From Nannobrachium achirus (lineage: Eukaryota > Chordata > Actinopteri > Myctophiformes > Myctophidae), in NCBI GenBank assembly GCA_963921795.1, contig OY997659.1, positions 27,616,290-27,680,289 of the forward strand: 64,000 nt of DNA, read 5' to 3'. Positions within the stretch are counted from its first letter, which is position 1. Every line of letters begins with the position of its first letter. The notes beneath the pieces were generated by a model. That model saw only the letters and a program-made list of their open reading frames with translations, ran no database searches and was not told the origin of the DNA. Position numbers and translations under genes: made by a program. Positions 36,150 to 47,699 of the stretch are shown in pieces.

Positions 36150-36884
36150 CATAGACGGGGACTAGCTTTGTGGGCATGACGCTTCCAGACACCATAAACC
36201 AGGATTGAGAGCCTAGTGCTCCAATCATACTCATCCTCCATCTTCTTCCCTTTCTCATCTCTCCTATGACTGATGTGGAGTTGGTGATTTTTTTCTTTCT
36301 TCTGAGGTCCCCCTTACCATAGCTTCTAGTCCACAGCACATACCGTATATAGCTATGAAATACACTCACACTTCACATACTGTATGGTGGCTGTGCTTTT
36401 ATGACTCTCGGGAGGCAGTGAAAAGTTGTTTTTTTTGCAGTTCAGCAGAAACTTTCCTGTTTTAGTACTCCATATGGCTTTAATCTATAGGTGTCAGGGG
36501 TATATCAGTGACCGTCAAAGTGGTTTATCTGCCAATAGATCTTCCTCCGGCTGAGTCAATTCTCTTATGTATAGACAACCTCGGTAACCAATGAGTCATA
36601 AAGAAAATATAATATAATACCACATTAAAACTCTCAACAATTCCGTCTTTTGTATTATAGAACCACCATGATGTATATAGCTGAGAGTTAAAGGGATATT
36701 TCACTTTCAAAAAGACTTTTGGTAATTTTATCGTCTAATCAGGCTTTTGGGAACACCCCAGACAGTTTTTAAGTTGCTTGATTCAATATTTAGATATTTC
36801 ATATTTATTTTATCCTATACAAACCCATTGTAACTTCAAACTCCATTTTAACCAATGGGGAAAATGTATTCACTAATACATTAA
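36150..36884. other. Unassigned spacer
   Basis: No gene seen. TTAAAGGGATATTTCAC near 36690 resembles a MITE tip, but no partner was found. Confidence 0.3.
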
Positions 36885-38833
36885 TGGCCATATATGGAGA
36901 TCTCTGTGTCAGTCCATGTCCCTTTCATGCCCATATATGGATGATCCCTTATGTCATCTATCTATAAATGCGAGAAGTCTCTGCGTGTGTGTTTGTAATC
37001 CGTGTATCTCGAAAACCGTTCGTCCCACCGGCTTCAGATTCGGCACGCGCGCTCCCCGCCGCGGCACGGAGTGCAGTGCCGGGCCTCGACCCGTCCCGAC
37101 GCGCGGTTTTCCCTAACCGGCGCGAAACGTTCGGAATCTCCTTATGCGGGGCTGATTGTTGACATCAGGCTGTTCCGGAGGAAATCGGCGCAAAATCGGT
37201 CATTGTGACATCACTGCAGTGCCGGGCGCAAGCGCTGACTCATTGTGACATCACTGCAGTGCCGGGCCTTGCCTCGACCCGACAGATATCTCCGTATATG
37301 GGCATAAGACTGAGAACTCCATACCCTAGACCCGACAGATATCTCCGTATACTGAGAACTCCATATATGGGCATCTTGCCTCGACCCGACAGATATCTCC
37401 GTATATGGGCATAAGACTGAGAACTGAAATCGGTGCAAGCGCTGACTCATTGTGAGATTTGTGACATCACCTCATAAAAGGCTCTGACATCACGTACGCC
37501 ACATGAGTCAACAAAAAATCTCTGTGAGTGTGTATGTATGTATGTAATCCGCGTATCTCGAGAACCGTTCGTCCCACCGGCACGCGCGTTCTCCATATAT
37601 GGGATAAAATGAATGCCCGTATGCGGAGCTGATGTCTGACATCAGAGTTTTCCACAACCGGTACTGTGTGTCCAGAGATCTTCATATATGGGCATAAGTG
37701 GACAAAGACAAACAGATGGTCAAAACGGGTCCTATGACAACAGGTATATTGGGGTTTGCATTAAAGGGTGGGGCATTCATGGGGTTTGCATTAAAGGGTG
37801 GGGCATTCATTCCCTATTTCAAATTCGGCACGCGCGTTCCCCACCGCAGCAGGTAGTGCAGTGCTCGGCCTCGACCCGACCCGATACACGATTTTCTGTA
37901 ACCAGCACGAAAGGTTCGGATTCTGATGTCTGACATCAGGATTTTCCGGAACTGACACTGTGTCTGCATAGATCTCCATATATGGGCATAAAATGGATGC
38001 AGACAGACAGATACAGATATCTCCATAAATGGGCATAAATGGACACAGGCAAACAGATGGTCAAAGATCTCCATATATGGGCATAAAGTGGACGCAGACA
38101 GACAGATACATATATCTCCATATATGGCATAAATGGACACAGGCAAACAGATGGTCAAAACGGGTCCTATGACAACAGGTATAATGGGGTTTGCATTAAG
38201 TTTGTCTCCTCCTCCATCTGTTTGTCTGTGTCCCTTTATTCCCATTATGGAGATCTCTGTATCTGTCTGTGCCTCCGACTGTGTTGCAGACACAGTGCCG
38301 GTTCCCCCTTTAATGCAAACCCCATTATACCTATTGTCATAGGACCCGTTTTGACCATCTGTTTGAAAAAGCGACAGAGATCTCATATATGGGCATAAAA
38401 TGGACGCAGATAAACAGATATCTCCATATATGGCATATATGGGCATACAATGGACGCAGAATCACAAAGTTCTCCATATACGGGCATAAAAGGGACACAG
38501 ACAGACAGATACAGAGATCTCCATATATGGGCATAAAATGGACGCTGATAGACAGATATCTCCATATATGGGCATATAATGGACCCAGAACTATAACTGC
38601 AGTGATCTCTATATGGACATAAAATGGACGCCGACAGACAGACAGATACAGATATCTCCATATATGGGCATAAATGGACACAGGCAGACAGATGGTCAAA
38701 ACAGGTCCTATGAAAACAGGTATAATGGGGTTTGCATTAAAGGGCGGGGCATTCATTCCCTATTTACATTGTTCCGAGTTGGCCAGGTCGCCGACTAGAC
38801 GCTGGGCCGCCCGAAGGGCGGCCCAGCTTCTAG
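36885..38833 (+). mobile_element. Non-autonomous Helitron with CCATATATGG-rich internal repeats
   Basis: The 3' end is a textbook Helitron end: hairpin GCTGGGCCGCCC-GAA-GGGCGGCCCAGC (38801-38827), then TT and CTAG (38830-38833), followed by T. Two 5'-like starts, TCTCTGCGTGTGTG (36978) and A|TCTCTGTGAGTG (37519), are each followed by AATCCGYGTATCTCGARAAC; one copy is probably nested in or duplicated within the other. The middle is a variable array of TCTCCATATATGGGCATAAA with CAGACAGACAG, and GGGTTTGCATTAAAGGG blocks in both orientations. No Rep/helicase coding. Confidence 0.85.
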
Positions 38834-41438
38834 TCAATATTAATTAAGCATAATGTGTCAGTCTCATGTAGTATATGACGTACATACATCTACAGTATGA
38901 TGTAAGTCATCTCCATATTCGGGAATAGTTAAATCTTTGCAATTTTTACATTCAAGTCAATAGAGAGAATTAATTCACAAATAAATTAATATAAATTAAA
39001 CTATATAAAGTATATCTTAACAAAACTGCCACCAAAACTGTGGGAGGAGTAGCGCGGCTAATAACATATCTGGAAAGAATAAAGTCGGACAAGTACTATA
39101 GTCTTGACAAGTACTATTAGTTTGGTTACCATGTGAGGGCAACTAAACTAATGCGAAGAAAAATAAGAAAATGTGAAGCGTTGTGAGCTTATATAGAACG
39201 CCTGTTTTCACCACCGAGCGCCACAATACGGCGGGAGCATCAATTAATCATTACAACGCTTTGGAGAAATATCACAGCTGAATTACTCCTAACATTAAAA
39301 CTACACTGCACAGGCCATTTAAACTCACAACATAAAATAACTAAAAATAAATAAAATCTCACATTAGCTGATGCAAGCAGCTTTGGGTCAATAAATGTAT
39401 CTTTTCTTTGTGCACCCTAAAGAAAGAAGACAAAATGAACCAATACAGGCTGTCAGGTGTCCTAAATCATTGTAGAAACCCAGCTGGATTGGATGCATAC
39501 TGCAGCTATCAACCTATTCTAATCACTGGTATTTATATGCTAAACCAATCACAGTCAGAAAATGAAAGGAAAATAAAAGGCTGTAATATCTCTATAGTGA
39601 TTCCACACCAGCTCTGAAACCAGCTGGCAAGCTCTGCCAAAATATCCTATCAATGCTGCAGGCACAATATGTTACAAAGTGGCCGAGCCAAATTGTTTGT
39701 CTAAAGTGTTTTCAGTGAGAAAAGGCGAAGTTTACAATAAAGAGGGTGTTACATTTTGAACTCCATTCAATAGGTTCTCCCAATTAGCTGGCCTTAGCAT
39801 TTGAGGATTTGAAAGCAATATCCTTACACTTTCTCCCCTCTGGCATTTCCGCGCTAAACTAACACATTGATCTCACCTCACAGGAGAGGACTTTACAGTA
39901 CCAGCTTCCCAATTATTCGCATAGACTTATTCCTCTGACACTCTCAACGAAAACACATCGGATTGGCTTGCTAGACATCAGAAGAAAAGGCTTGAGGTAA
40001 GTTTGCGGGCAAGGAAAGGAGGGCTGCCAGCTACCCAGCCAACATACTGTACAGTAGCTTCAATGCACTCAGAGAGGCAGATTTACTGTCAACTCTCCTC
40101 CACAGGCCTCCCTCTGTTTGTCTTGTCTCCAGTGGCTGACTGAAGACCTTGCTCACCCAACAAAAACACACTGTCAGAGATAGCCCAGTCGGCCATGAAA
40201 TTGATTTTGTATTAACAAACAGGGTGCTCTGTTTCTCCCATACTGTTAATCAAATCATTTCGAGGAATGAGGGGGAAGATGAGAGTAAAATCATTAACTT
40301 CCAACGGTAAATCACGTTCACTGCCAACCTGTTGTCCCATTAACCCTGAAACCTGTTCAATAGCTAATTAAGGCAATTACTTCAGGCATGACACGCCACT
40401 TAATCATGAATGACTGGCCCATTTATAGTGGTGGCTTCATTACCATTGGCAGCCCTCGCTGATGGGCCTCTCTACCATTCACCACACACACACAAAGGAA
40501 ATATCGAGGCGAAATCTGACTGGTACCGTGTTTCCCATCCTCTCTGCACTTCCAGGGCTATTACTAGAATGAATGTGGGGCGGGCATCACGGGAAAAACT
40601 GTGAACACAGCAAGTGCGGAGTAATGCTAATTGCGAGAAGCATGCATGCCAGAAGCAAACTAGATTGGCATGTTTCCTCATATAAACAGATGACTCTTTT
40701 TGATCCACTGTTACATATACACTCGAGCACGGAGAATGGAATCCCCTTGACAGTCTGAGCGAAAATAGAAATGCAATACATACAATAGCATGGGTAATCA
40801 CTGCATAAAAAGCCCATATAAACTTGCAAGCAGCATTGTCTGCTGGGTCTCCCTCCCTCTCTCTCTTTCTGGAGCTGTCCATGGTGCTGAACATGGCCTC
40901 AGCCTCTCACTAACAGTGAGCTCAGAGTGTGGTCTGACACCTACCTTGTCAGCAGTTCCTGTCTCATCCCGCTTGAGGGACTGACTGTGACAGACAGTGG
41001 TGCTGAGGGAGGCCCTTGTAGTGAACTGTCCTGAGTGGGAGTATTGATTTTCCTGCTTGTCTCCTCTGACTGCGGCAAGGCGGTGGCTAGCAGGGACTGC
41101 TCCACCAGCAGGCCTCACCGTCCCGTCACTCTCTGCTCGCCCGTTCTGTCCTCCCTGTCCCTATAACGCTCAGTCTTAGCCCGGCGTCCTACAGTCGTAT
41201 GTGTCTGGTTGGGCCTGGCTCTGCTGCTGCTGAGCCCAGTTTGCGGAACAGTCAAGCTGGGCAGAGGCCGCTCATCCTCGCGCACAGTTAAATGTCACTC
41301 TCTTTCCTCCATCGCACATCAATAACCGTGGCCTGTAGCACTGCAGGACACATGTCTCAGTCACCCCCATTTCCATTTGCAACCATGAATACAAATTTCT
41401 GGACGACCTGCCACTCTGCCAGACTGAAGGGAGGGGAT

Positions 41439-41442
41439 GTGT

Positions 41443-41473
<31 letters not shown>

Positions 41474-41478
41474 GGGGG
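41439..41478. repeat. (GT)n followed by a run of 22 G
   Basis: GT repeats from about 41439 run directly into 22 consecutive G (41457-41478), a potential G-quadruplex on the plus strand and a likely sequencing trouble spot. Confidence 0.95.
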
Positions 41479-42551
41479 TGCCTGGCTGCTGTCTACTGCT
41501 GAACTGAAGCCTCTAAAACGTAGGGTGACATTAAAAAGCTGTAACGTATATTTCCCCCGCATCCTTCATTGACATCCATTCGAAAGGCCGGGGGAAGGGA
41601 AACAAAGGACGCGGCTCACCTCAGACTGCTGGGACGGCCTTGACTTTGATCTTCTTTCATTAGACAACAGTGGCAGACAGGTTTATTGCTGTGATTGCAA
41701 GTGCGGTGCGTTAATTAAAAACAGCAGCGGTTACCCTCCCATAGACGCTGTTTATCTTGCTAACGCGAGAAAACACTGCCATTCATCAAAGCCGGGGCAT
41801 AAACAAGCGTCTGTTTGCGTTAGCTTATCAAGCATCAGTGCTGGGGTCCTTGGGGAGCCTGCTTCTGTGCCTATGCTTTTAAACAATTAGAGCAGATATG
41901 TAGAGGTAAGTGGAGAGGGGAGGGGGACTGGGCATATCGCCTTACTTTGTCACACTGTGAATTTCAATGTAAATGTCAGAGCGATTTATCCTGGGCTATA
42001 GGGCTCCCAATGGACAAGACGTGTTATGCATTGAAAGGCAGTGAGAGACAGTTGGGTTATACATAGGATCCCCGCACGGCCACAGCCACGCAGCAGGCAA
42101 CTCAGACTGACATATAGGCTGTAATATTCTGCAATGCAGCATTACACGTTCCGGCCGCAGCAATGTAGCCATGGCAATAAGGGACGTGTGTCCCTCATTA
42201 TTCTATTGGCTACAAATAGAAATAAAGCGTTTGTAATTAACAGGCAATGCGGCATGCAGTGTACCTCCCCTTTCTATACATAGAGATCCACTAAGTCAAG
42301 GAGGGTGGGGCCACAACTAGTGGCTGTCACAGTCCATTAAAGGGTTTCCAAACGTTTCCATGCCATTATAATTATTTTTGTTCACTTTATTCTCCTTTCC
42401 AATTGGTCTGCAATCATCATCATATGAGATCTGATCCATACTATCTCAATTGAAGCTCTAAACCAACTGTACCTTTCCACCTAATGTTTCTAGACCTGTC
42501 TGTGTCTTTTTGTCACTGACTAAACCTCTTCTGTTTGTTTCTTTTCCACAG

Positions 42552-42598
42552 TGCTGCTAAACAAATACCTAAATAGGAAGTTGCCACCATCCAGTGAA
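42552..42598 (+). other. Possible 47-base coding exon
   Basis: A good acceptor (pyrimidine-rich CTGTTTGTTTCTTTTCCACAG ending at 42551, of which the last 20 bases are the core) precedes 47 bases that are open in one frame, reading LLNKYLNRKLPPSSE after two leading bases, then a GTGAGT donor. The product is not recognised, and such signals occur by chance in kilobases of intergenic DNA. Confidence 0.18.
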
Positions 42599-43049
42599 GT
42601 GAGTGACATTAAGTTGCTCTCAGCTTAGCTTTCTCTGCAGGACAAAAGGATCAGGCCGGCTGTGCGGAAGACACATTTCTTCACTGAGAGGGACCATTAC
42701 CGTTGTCCGTCTGTGATGCTAGGGGATTTGGAGTACAAGCTCAACACAGGGCTCCTGAAGTCACATTCTGAAACAGAATGATGTGATGTGGCACTGTGGG
42801 AGCCGTCTCAGAGCCACAGAGTGGAAATGCTTAAATCCTGGTTGAATGGCTCCTTGGTAGATTAATGCATACCTGTGGTATAGATAAGGCGGAATAAAAC
42901 ATAGGGCAATCAAAAAACAGTCAGAGAACTGTACTGTAGCATGCCCCCCCTAAATGCCTGTCAAAAGTGTCAAAGCCCTTCTACAGTCACGGTCATGGAT
43001 ACTTCAATTGTCCTAAAGCCCCCAGCTTTCAGCGTTTTGCTTCAGGGTG

Positions 43050-43122
43050 TTATACGTCAAGAATCACATGCGCATGCACACAAACACGCGCACGCACACG
43101 CACACGCACACGCACCAAAACA
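43050..43122. repeat. Short CA/CACG-rich tract
   Basis: CGCATGCACACAAACACG followed by CACGCACACG repeats. Confidence 0.7.
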
Positions 43123-43640
43123 GACATGACAACAATACATCCACTGTGTACACTAGATGTAATCAACGTTGTTATGGATCTCTTCTGATAATTACAGTGC
43201 AGTGCAATTTCCTGTGGCAAAGGTAATCTGCCAATTTTGGAGCTTTCAAAAAGGATGAAAAATAAAAGAAAGTGTAAAAGAACTAAAACAAAGGCTGAGG
43301 GTTCTTCGATCCTCCTAAGTTTTTCTTCGGAGTGTTCCGTCCTTGCAGAATAAATGAATGTGGTAGGGCTCAACAACCCTGCTTTTTTCTGGACCTGGAT
43401 GGATTGTATGTAAGCTGGTAGATTGGGTTCAGTGTTCCCTGTAGACTGAAGCCTTTGGTGTTGGGTGATAAATGCCTTCTGTGTGGTAATACAGCGTGAT
43501 TAACGAACACAGCCCAAAGCCTGATCCCCCCCTTTCCCTCCTCACTGCACCTGAATCAATCATCTACATGGAAAGGCCACAGTCTAGTGCTGGAGCAGCC
43601 GCTAAAGCCTGATTTATACTTCATACTCTGTCATACGACA

Positions 43641-43722
43641 GTGTCGCTTGCCGAAAATAGCCGTTCTAGAAGCTTGCGGCGCGTTGTGAGCTTCTAGAAC
43701 AGCTATTTCCGGCAAGTGACAC
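43641..43722. repeat. Hairpin with compensated arm changes (GTTCTAGAAGC)
   Basis: Arms run from GTGTCGCTTGCCGAAAATAG to GGCAAGTGACAC over about 35 bp with few mismatches. The core arm is GTTCTAGAAGC and its partner GCTTCTAGAAC, against the usual GATCTACAAGC and GCTTGTAGATC. Two positions differ, both with the matching change on the other arm. Just upstream GCCTGATTTATACTTC resembles a fish transposon tip. Confidence 0.88.
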
Positions 43723-44433
43723 TGAATTGAGCATTAGAGCTCATGCTTGTGCTTCTTGCCTCCGTTTGGAAAAGCAGACCAGACTTTGGAAACACGACAG
43801 AACACAGTTCAAGCACATTCAAGCGCAATTCTAGCTGTAACTGTGATGCATACACAATCGCTCCCATGTTGTGCAACAGGCGCGAAAACAAACCAGAGGT
43901 GAGTGTCCTTGTAGCCCATTTAGAGCCAATCACATATCACAAGGGATACATTTAGCTGGATGTTAGATCCACTGTACCGAGGTAAATTACCTGTGGTGTC
44001 CAGTGACAGATGTTAAGGAGCAATTACAATTTAGGCATTTACCAAGGCCTTTTACAGCCACATACAATTGGCACAGAAACTGGGGTGGCACTTGCTGAGC
44101 GTGGAGCACGACAAATTGAGGGAATTGGGCGAGTGAAGCACAAAAGGAAAGATCACAGCACAACCACACATTGTTAAGAAGACATCCTAGTGGAGATCTG
44201 AATGCTTGCCAGGCTGCAAGCATGCAGGTTTGCTCTCTCTTTCTCTTTTAAATGTACTGATGAGTGGTAGTGCAACAATTTGCTCATTAGGAATGCTATT
44301 TACAAAGAGGAGTCACAGGGCTAAAATATGTCACACTGAATAATAATATTTTCCTCCCATTAACATGCAAATTACACATGATACTGCATGTGGATTTTCC
44401 ACACCAAAAAAGACAAACACATTTCCTGCACGC

Positions 44434-44472
44434 AATTAGATAGATAGATATCTATCTATCTATCTATCTAAT
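44434..44472. repeat. Palindromic (TAGA)n/(TATC)n microsatellite
   Basis: TAGA repeats switch at the centre to TCTA repeats, so the 39 bases form a near-perfect palindrome bounded by AATTAG and CTAATT. Confidence 0.93.
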
Positions 44473-45598
44473 TCTCCTGCCAAAACATTTGATGCATTTC
44501 GAACACAACCCATCCCCACAGTTAATAACACTTCCCCTCAATGAGCATGTTAGGTGATCGTCAGATTGATATGACAGCAGCCATCTACAGTATGAAAGGG
44601 CTGCAGCAGCAGTTTTTACAAACAGACGTGAAACCATATCATCAGAGGGCAGATTATGGCGCTGGCATAAGCAGTCAAATCAATCCGTGTGTATTTCTGT
44701 GCAGTCGATAGCCAGCCCAGGTGAGGCTCATTAGTCATGTTGGCACCCTACATTGTGCTGCCGGCTCTGAAACAAACTTCCCTGCACACTCCTACAAGCT
44801 CACAGCGAACACACTGACCACTAGCTGAGTATTGTATGCAATGTTACATTAAATAGTGTTCCTATAGCTTGTATAAGTGAATCAATGTTTAAATACTGTA
44901 GGCTATCAATGAATAATGCAGATGTGAAATGTGGGGGCTCTGAGATACATACTGTAATAACATTCTACTGTTAGGACAATTTCCGTCCACTACCCTTGAA
45001 CAGTAAGCAAACTAATCAGGACTTACATCCCAAACACAAGAGGGGGGGCTTGCATGAAAAATGTACTACTGTTGAACGTCTATGATCCATTGCACGACAC
45101 AGCCCAATGAGAACTAACTGATCCCTGGATTTGTGAATGGGATTTGGAGCTCTATTATGCAGCCCTTCATCTGGCGCCTCGGGAAAACTGGCTTACACTG
45201 AGGGACATTGGATTCCTATGATGAGGTTGATGTGCTGTATCAGAGCACGTGCTGGGACATAATGCTATTTGTTCCACACCACCACTCTGCCATGCCGCAA
45301 GATGTTGTTCTGCTCTCCAATGCCACACTGTTGTTAGGATGGATTTTCAATCCATAATTATTATGCTGCGGACTGGGACCCAATTTATGCCGCAATATAT
45401 AGTAGGGGGACTGTGCACAGGGATTGATCAACAGGGGTGGCATCCTATTCCAATGGGAAATAAAACACTGTTTAGTCAGCATAACGCATGGGACACACAA
45501 TATCATGTTAAATACATAATATGCATTCTCATGCAGGTATCAACAATGCATGATAAAGAGATGCATGCCACTTTGATGGAAATAATAATTTACTAGAG

Positions 45599-46187
45599 CA
45601 GGGGTCTTCAACAGGGGGTCCGGGACCCCAGGGGGTCCTCAGAGTTACTACAGGGGGTCCTCCAAAGAAAGGTTTTTCTCCCTTTTTATATTAACCACTT
45701 GAACCCTATCGTCCATATTCAGAACTTTAGCCGAAAATAGCCGATCTACAAGCTGCGAGGCGTTGTGAACTTGTAGATCGGCTATTTTCGGCAAAGAGGT
45801 TTAGTGTAGAGGGGGAAAAGAGAAGAGTAAGTACAGAGTGAAAGGTCAAGTTGAGCAGTGATGGCTGAGTGGTTAGTGTCCATACCTAGGACTCCGGAGG
45901 CCCCAGAGGACGCAGGTACGATTCCCCGCTCCAGCTATCACTGCTCCCCTCCCCCTTGCGCTCCTTGTGGGCAGCACTGGGTTCAGCTGGGTTAAGCTGA
46001 AAAAAGCAGCTGGGTTGGGCTGCGATATCTGAATTTCCCTCGCGGGAGGAGTAGGTAATTATTATTAAGTATTGACGGTTTTGACATGAAACCAAAATAC
46101 ATTGATGATTGTGCTGTCAAACGATTAAACTATATGGAATCTCCGAAAACTAAGGGGTCCTTGGCCTGAAAACGTTGAAGACCCCTG
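45599..46187. mobile_element. hAT element (CAGGGGTCTTCAAC end) carrying a hairpin and a SINE
   Basis: Ends CAGGGGTCTTCAACAGG and, reversed, CAGGGGTCTTCAACG, with perfect 8-bp duplications TACTAGAG (45591-45598 and 46188-46195). The hairpin at 45730-45792 has arms GCCGAAAATAGCCGATCTAC and complement. A tRNA-like SINE starts at 45855. A decayed relative is nested in the hAT at 34.9 kb. Confidence 0.95.
45855..46070 (+). mobile_element. tRNA-Ser/Leu-like SINE nested in the hAT element
   Basis: The first 90 bases fold like a long-variable-arm tRNA: GCAGTGA (45855-45861) pairs perfectly with TCACTGC (45938-45944), box A-like TGGCTGAGTGG follows, and box B is GGTACGATTCC instead of GGTTCGAATCC. 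A body of about 110 bases ends in AATTATTATTAAG. The box B change and the trailing body argue for a SINE rather than a working tRNA gene. Confidence 0.72.
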
Positions 46188-46195
46188 TACTAGAG

Positions 46196-47580
46196 ATACC
46201 GGTACAATAATTCTTGAGTCAATTCTTGAGTTGATGTATTTTCATTTTGTCATGCGTTACATTGCATGTTATTATGTGATACGAACATAAGAGTGCATGT
46301 CTATGCTCTCATTCTGGGCGCTGCTCATCAAATATCGGAACAGATTTTGCACAGGAATGCACACACACAAGTACCTATTTATAAATGCAGGAGTTTAAGA
46401 AGCAATCTGGGCTGCAATCTGTTCAGTGAGATCATTCAAGCCCATCTCCCTGCAAGCCTTGCATAAGCTGAAGTGTAGGAGAGTCTTTCAGAGGCACCAG
46501 AAATAAAGATAGGGAAGACAGTTAATGTGGAAATAACTCAATAACTCAAGCAGGGTGTTTTGTTTGGACAGGGGACCGTCGTGCATGATAAGAATGTAGT
46601 GTTCTCACCAGGGCCACTAAAAGCACTGTCAGACTCTTCTATAAGGCACCCAGACAATTTCTCCGCTCATCCGTCAATCAGTGTCCACGTCTGTGAACGT
46701 CACACATGGCACGCATCCATCCATCCATAAAATGTAGCCTGTGGGCTTTTCAGGGGAAGAGGCATTACATTATATAGCTAAGCATGGACATACAGTTCAC
46801 ACAAAGTCACAATAACTCAAGTGTATCTTTTCAGAACACAGATTGGCCGTATATGTGGTCATCAATGTACTCATGTACTCTATAGTTCCATCCATCCATC
46901 CGTAAAATGTAGCCTTTAGGCGTCTAGCAAGTCTTTGTTATGATGTTGAGAGATATCGTTACTTCTAAATGGATAGGCTGATGCTAGAAGAACCTTTGAG
47001 CAAGTTTTCCCCCTACAGTGAGTCAGTATCTAGCTGCACTCGAGCCTTGCTAATTTTGACGATGCAGCGGCCGGCATCATGACCCTCTCGTGCGGCAAGC
47101 TGCAACTGCATCAAAAGCTTCCGAGGAGCCCTCCCCTGGCCAGAGGGATCTGGGGCGGTACAGTATGTGGTCTTACAAGGGGAGATTAGGTTGTGTGAAG
47201 GTGACTCTACCTGTGCTTACAGTTAAAAGTGTGCCAGGTTCTCACTCAACCACCGAGACCAAATTGAAGAGTAGCGCAAGGCAGGCGTCTCCGGCTCGCC
47301 CTCCCCTATAGCGCAGCTTACCTGTCACCAGCTCGCCCCAGATAAGGACAGATGACCTTTCTCCGGGTTGTTATAATAAATCAACTTCCAGCAGCAGTTA
47401 TTCCAGGCACAGACCTTTTTGTCAGGCCTTGCAGGTACCAATTGAGAAATAACATATCCAAGCATCTATGGCTGGCATTTTCCCTGTCACTGTTTGATGT
47501 GTCAATCTGTCACGTTTGTAAAGAAGTTGGTGCACCTACAGTACATGCACTCACATACAGTACACACTGACCCGCACACA
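46196..47580. other. Unassigned spacer
   Basis: Two similar words (CATCCATCCATAAAATGTAGCC near 46717, cut here to its first 20 bases as CATCCATCCATAAAATGTAG, and CATCCATCCGTAAAATGTAG near 46893) are about 175 bp apart. Nothing else recognised. Confidence 0.35.
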
Positions 47581-47582
47581 GA

Positions 47583-47592
47583 CACACGCACG

Positions 47593-47664
<72 letters not shown>

Positions 47665-47692
47665 CACACACGCAGACACACACACATGAAAC
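47583..47692. repeat. (CA)n microsatellite with CG start
   Basis: CACGCACGCGCGCGCG then about 30 CA units to 47661 and a degenerate tail. Confidence 0.97.
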
Positions 47693-47699
47693 GTGAGCA

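Larger units (their letters stand above)
38834..43640. other. Long mostly unique region, possible conserved non-coding elements
   Basis: No gene or clear transposon recognised over 4.8 kb apart from the poly-G tract. The parts near 40140-40470 (with TAGCTAATTAAGGCAATTAC) and 41640-41880 (with GCGTTAATTAAAAACAGC) have homeodomain-like TAATTA words and low repeat content, as in vertebrate developmental enhancers. Only alignment could show conservation. Confidence 0.3.

Noticed and set aside
37814..38756. Frames of 139 and 210 codons on the minus strand over the 36.9-38.8 kb repeat
   Set aside because: They follow the internal CCATATATGGGC repeat of a Helitron; similar periodic frames run on the other strand. 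No protein family resembles them.
37519..38833. CRISPR-like array from the regularly spaced CTCCATATATGGG words
   Set aside because: Spacing varies, the spacers are themselves repeats, and the genome is eukaryotic; a Helitron end closes the block.
45855..45944. Functional tRNA-Ser/Leu gene
   Set aside because: Box B is altered (GGTACGATTCC), the anticodon arm is not clear, and SINE-like sequence continues downstream inside a transposon.
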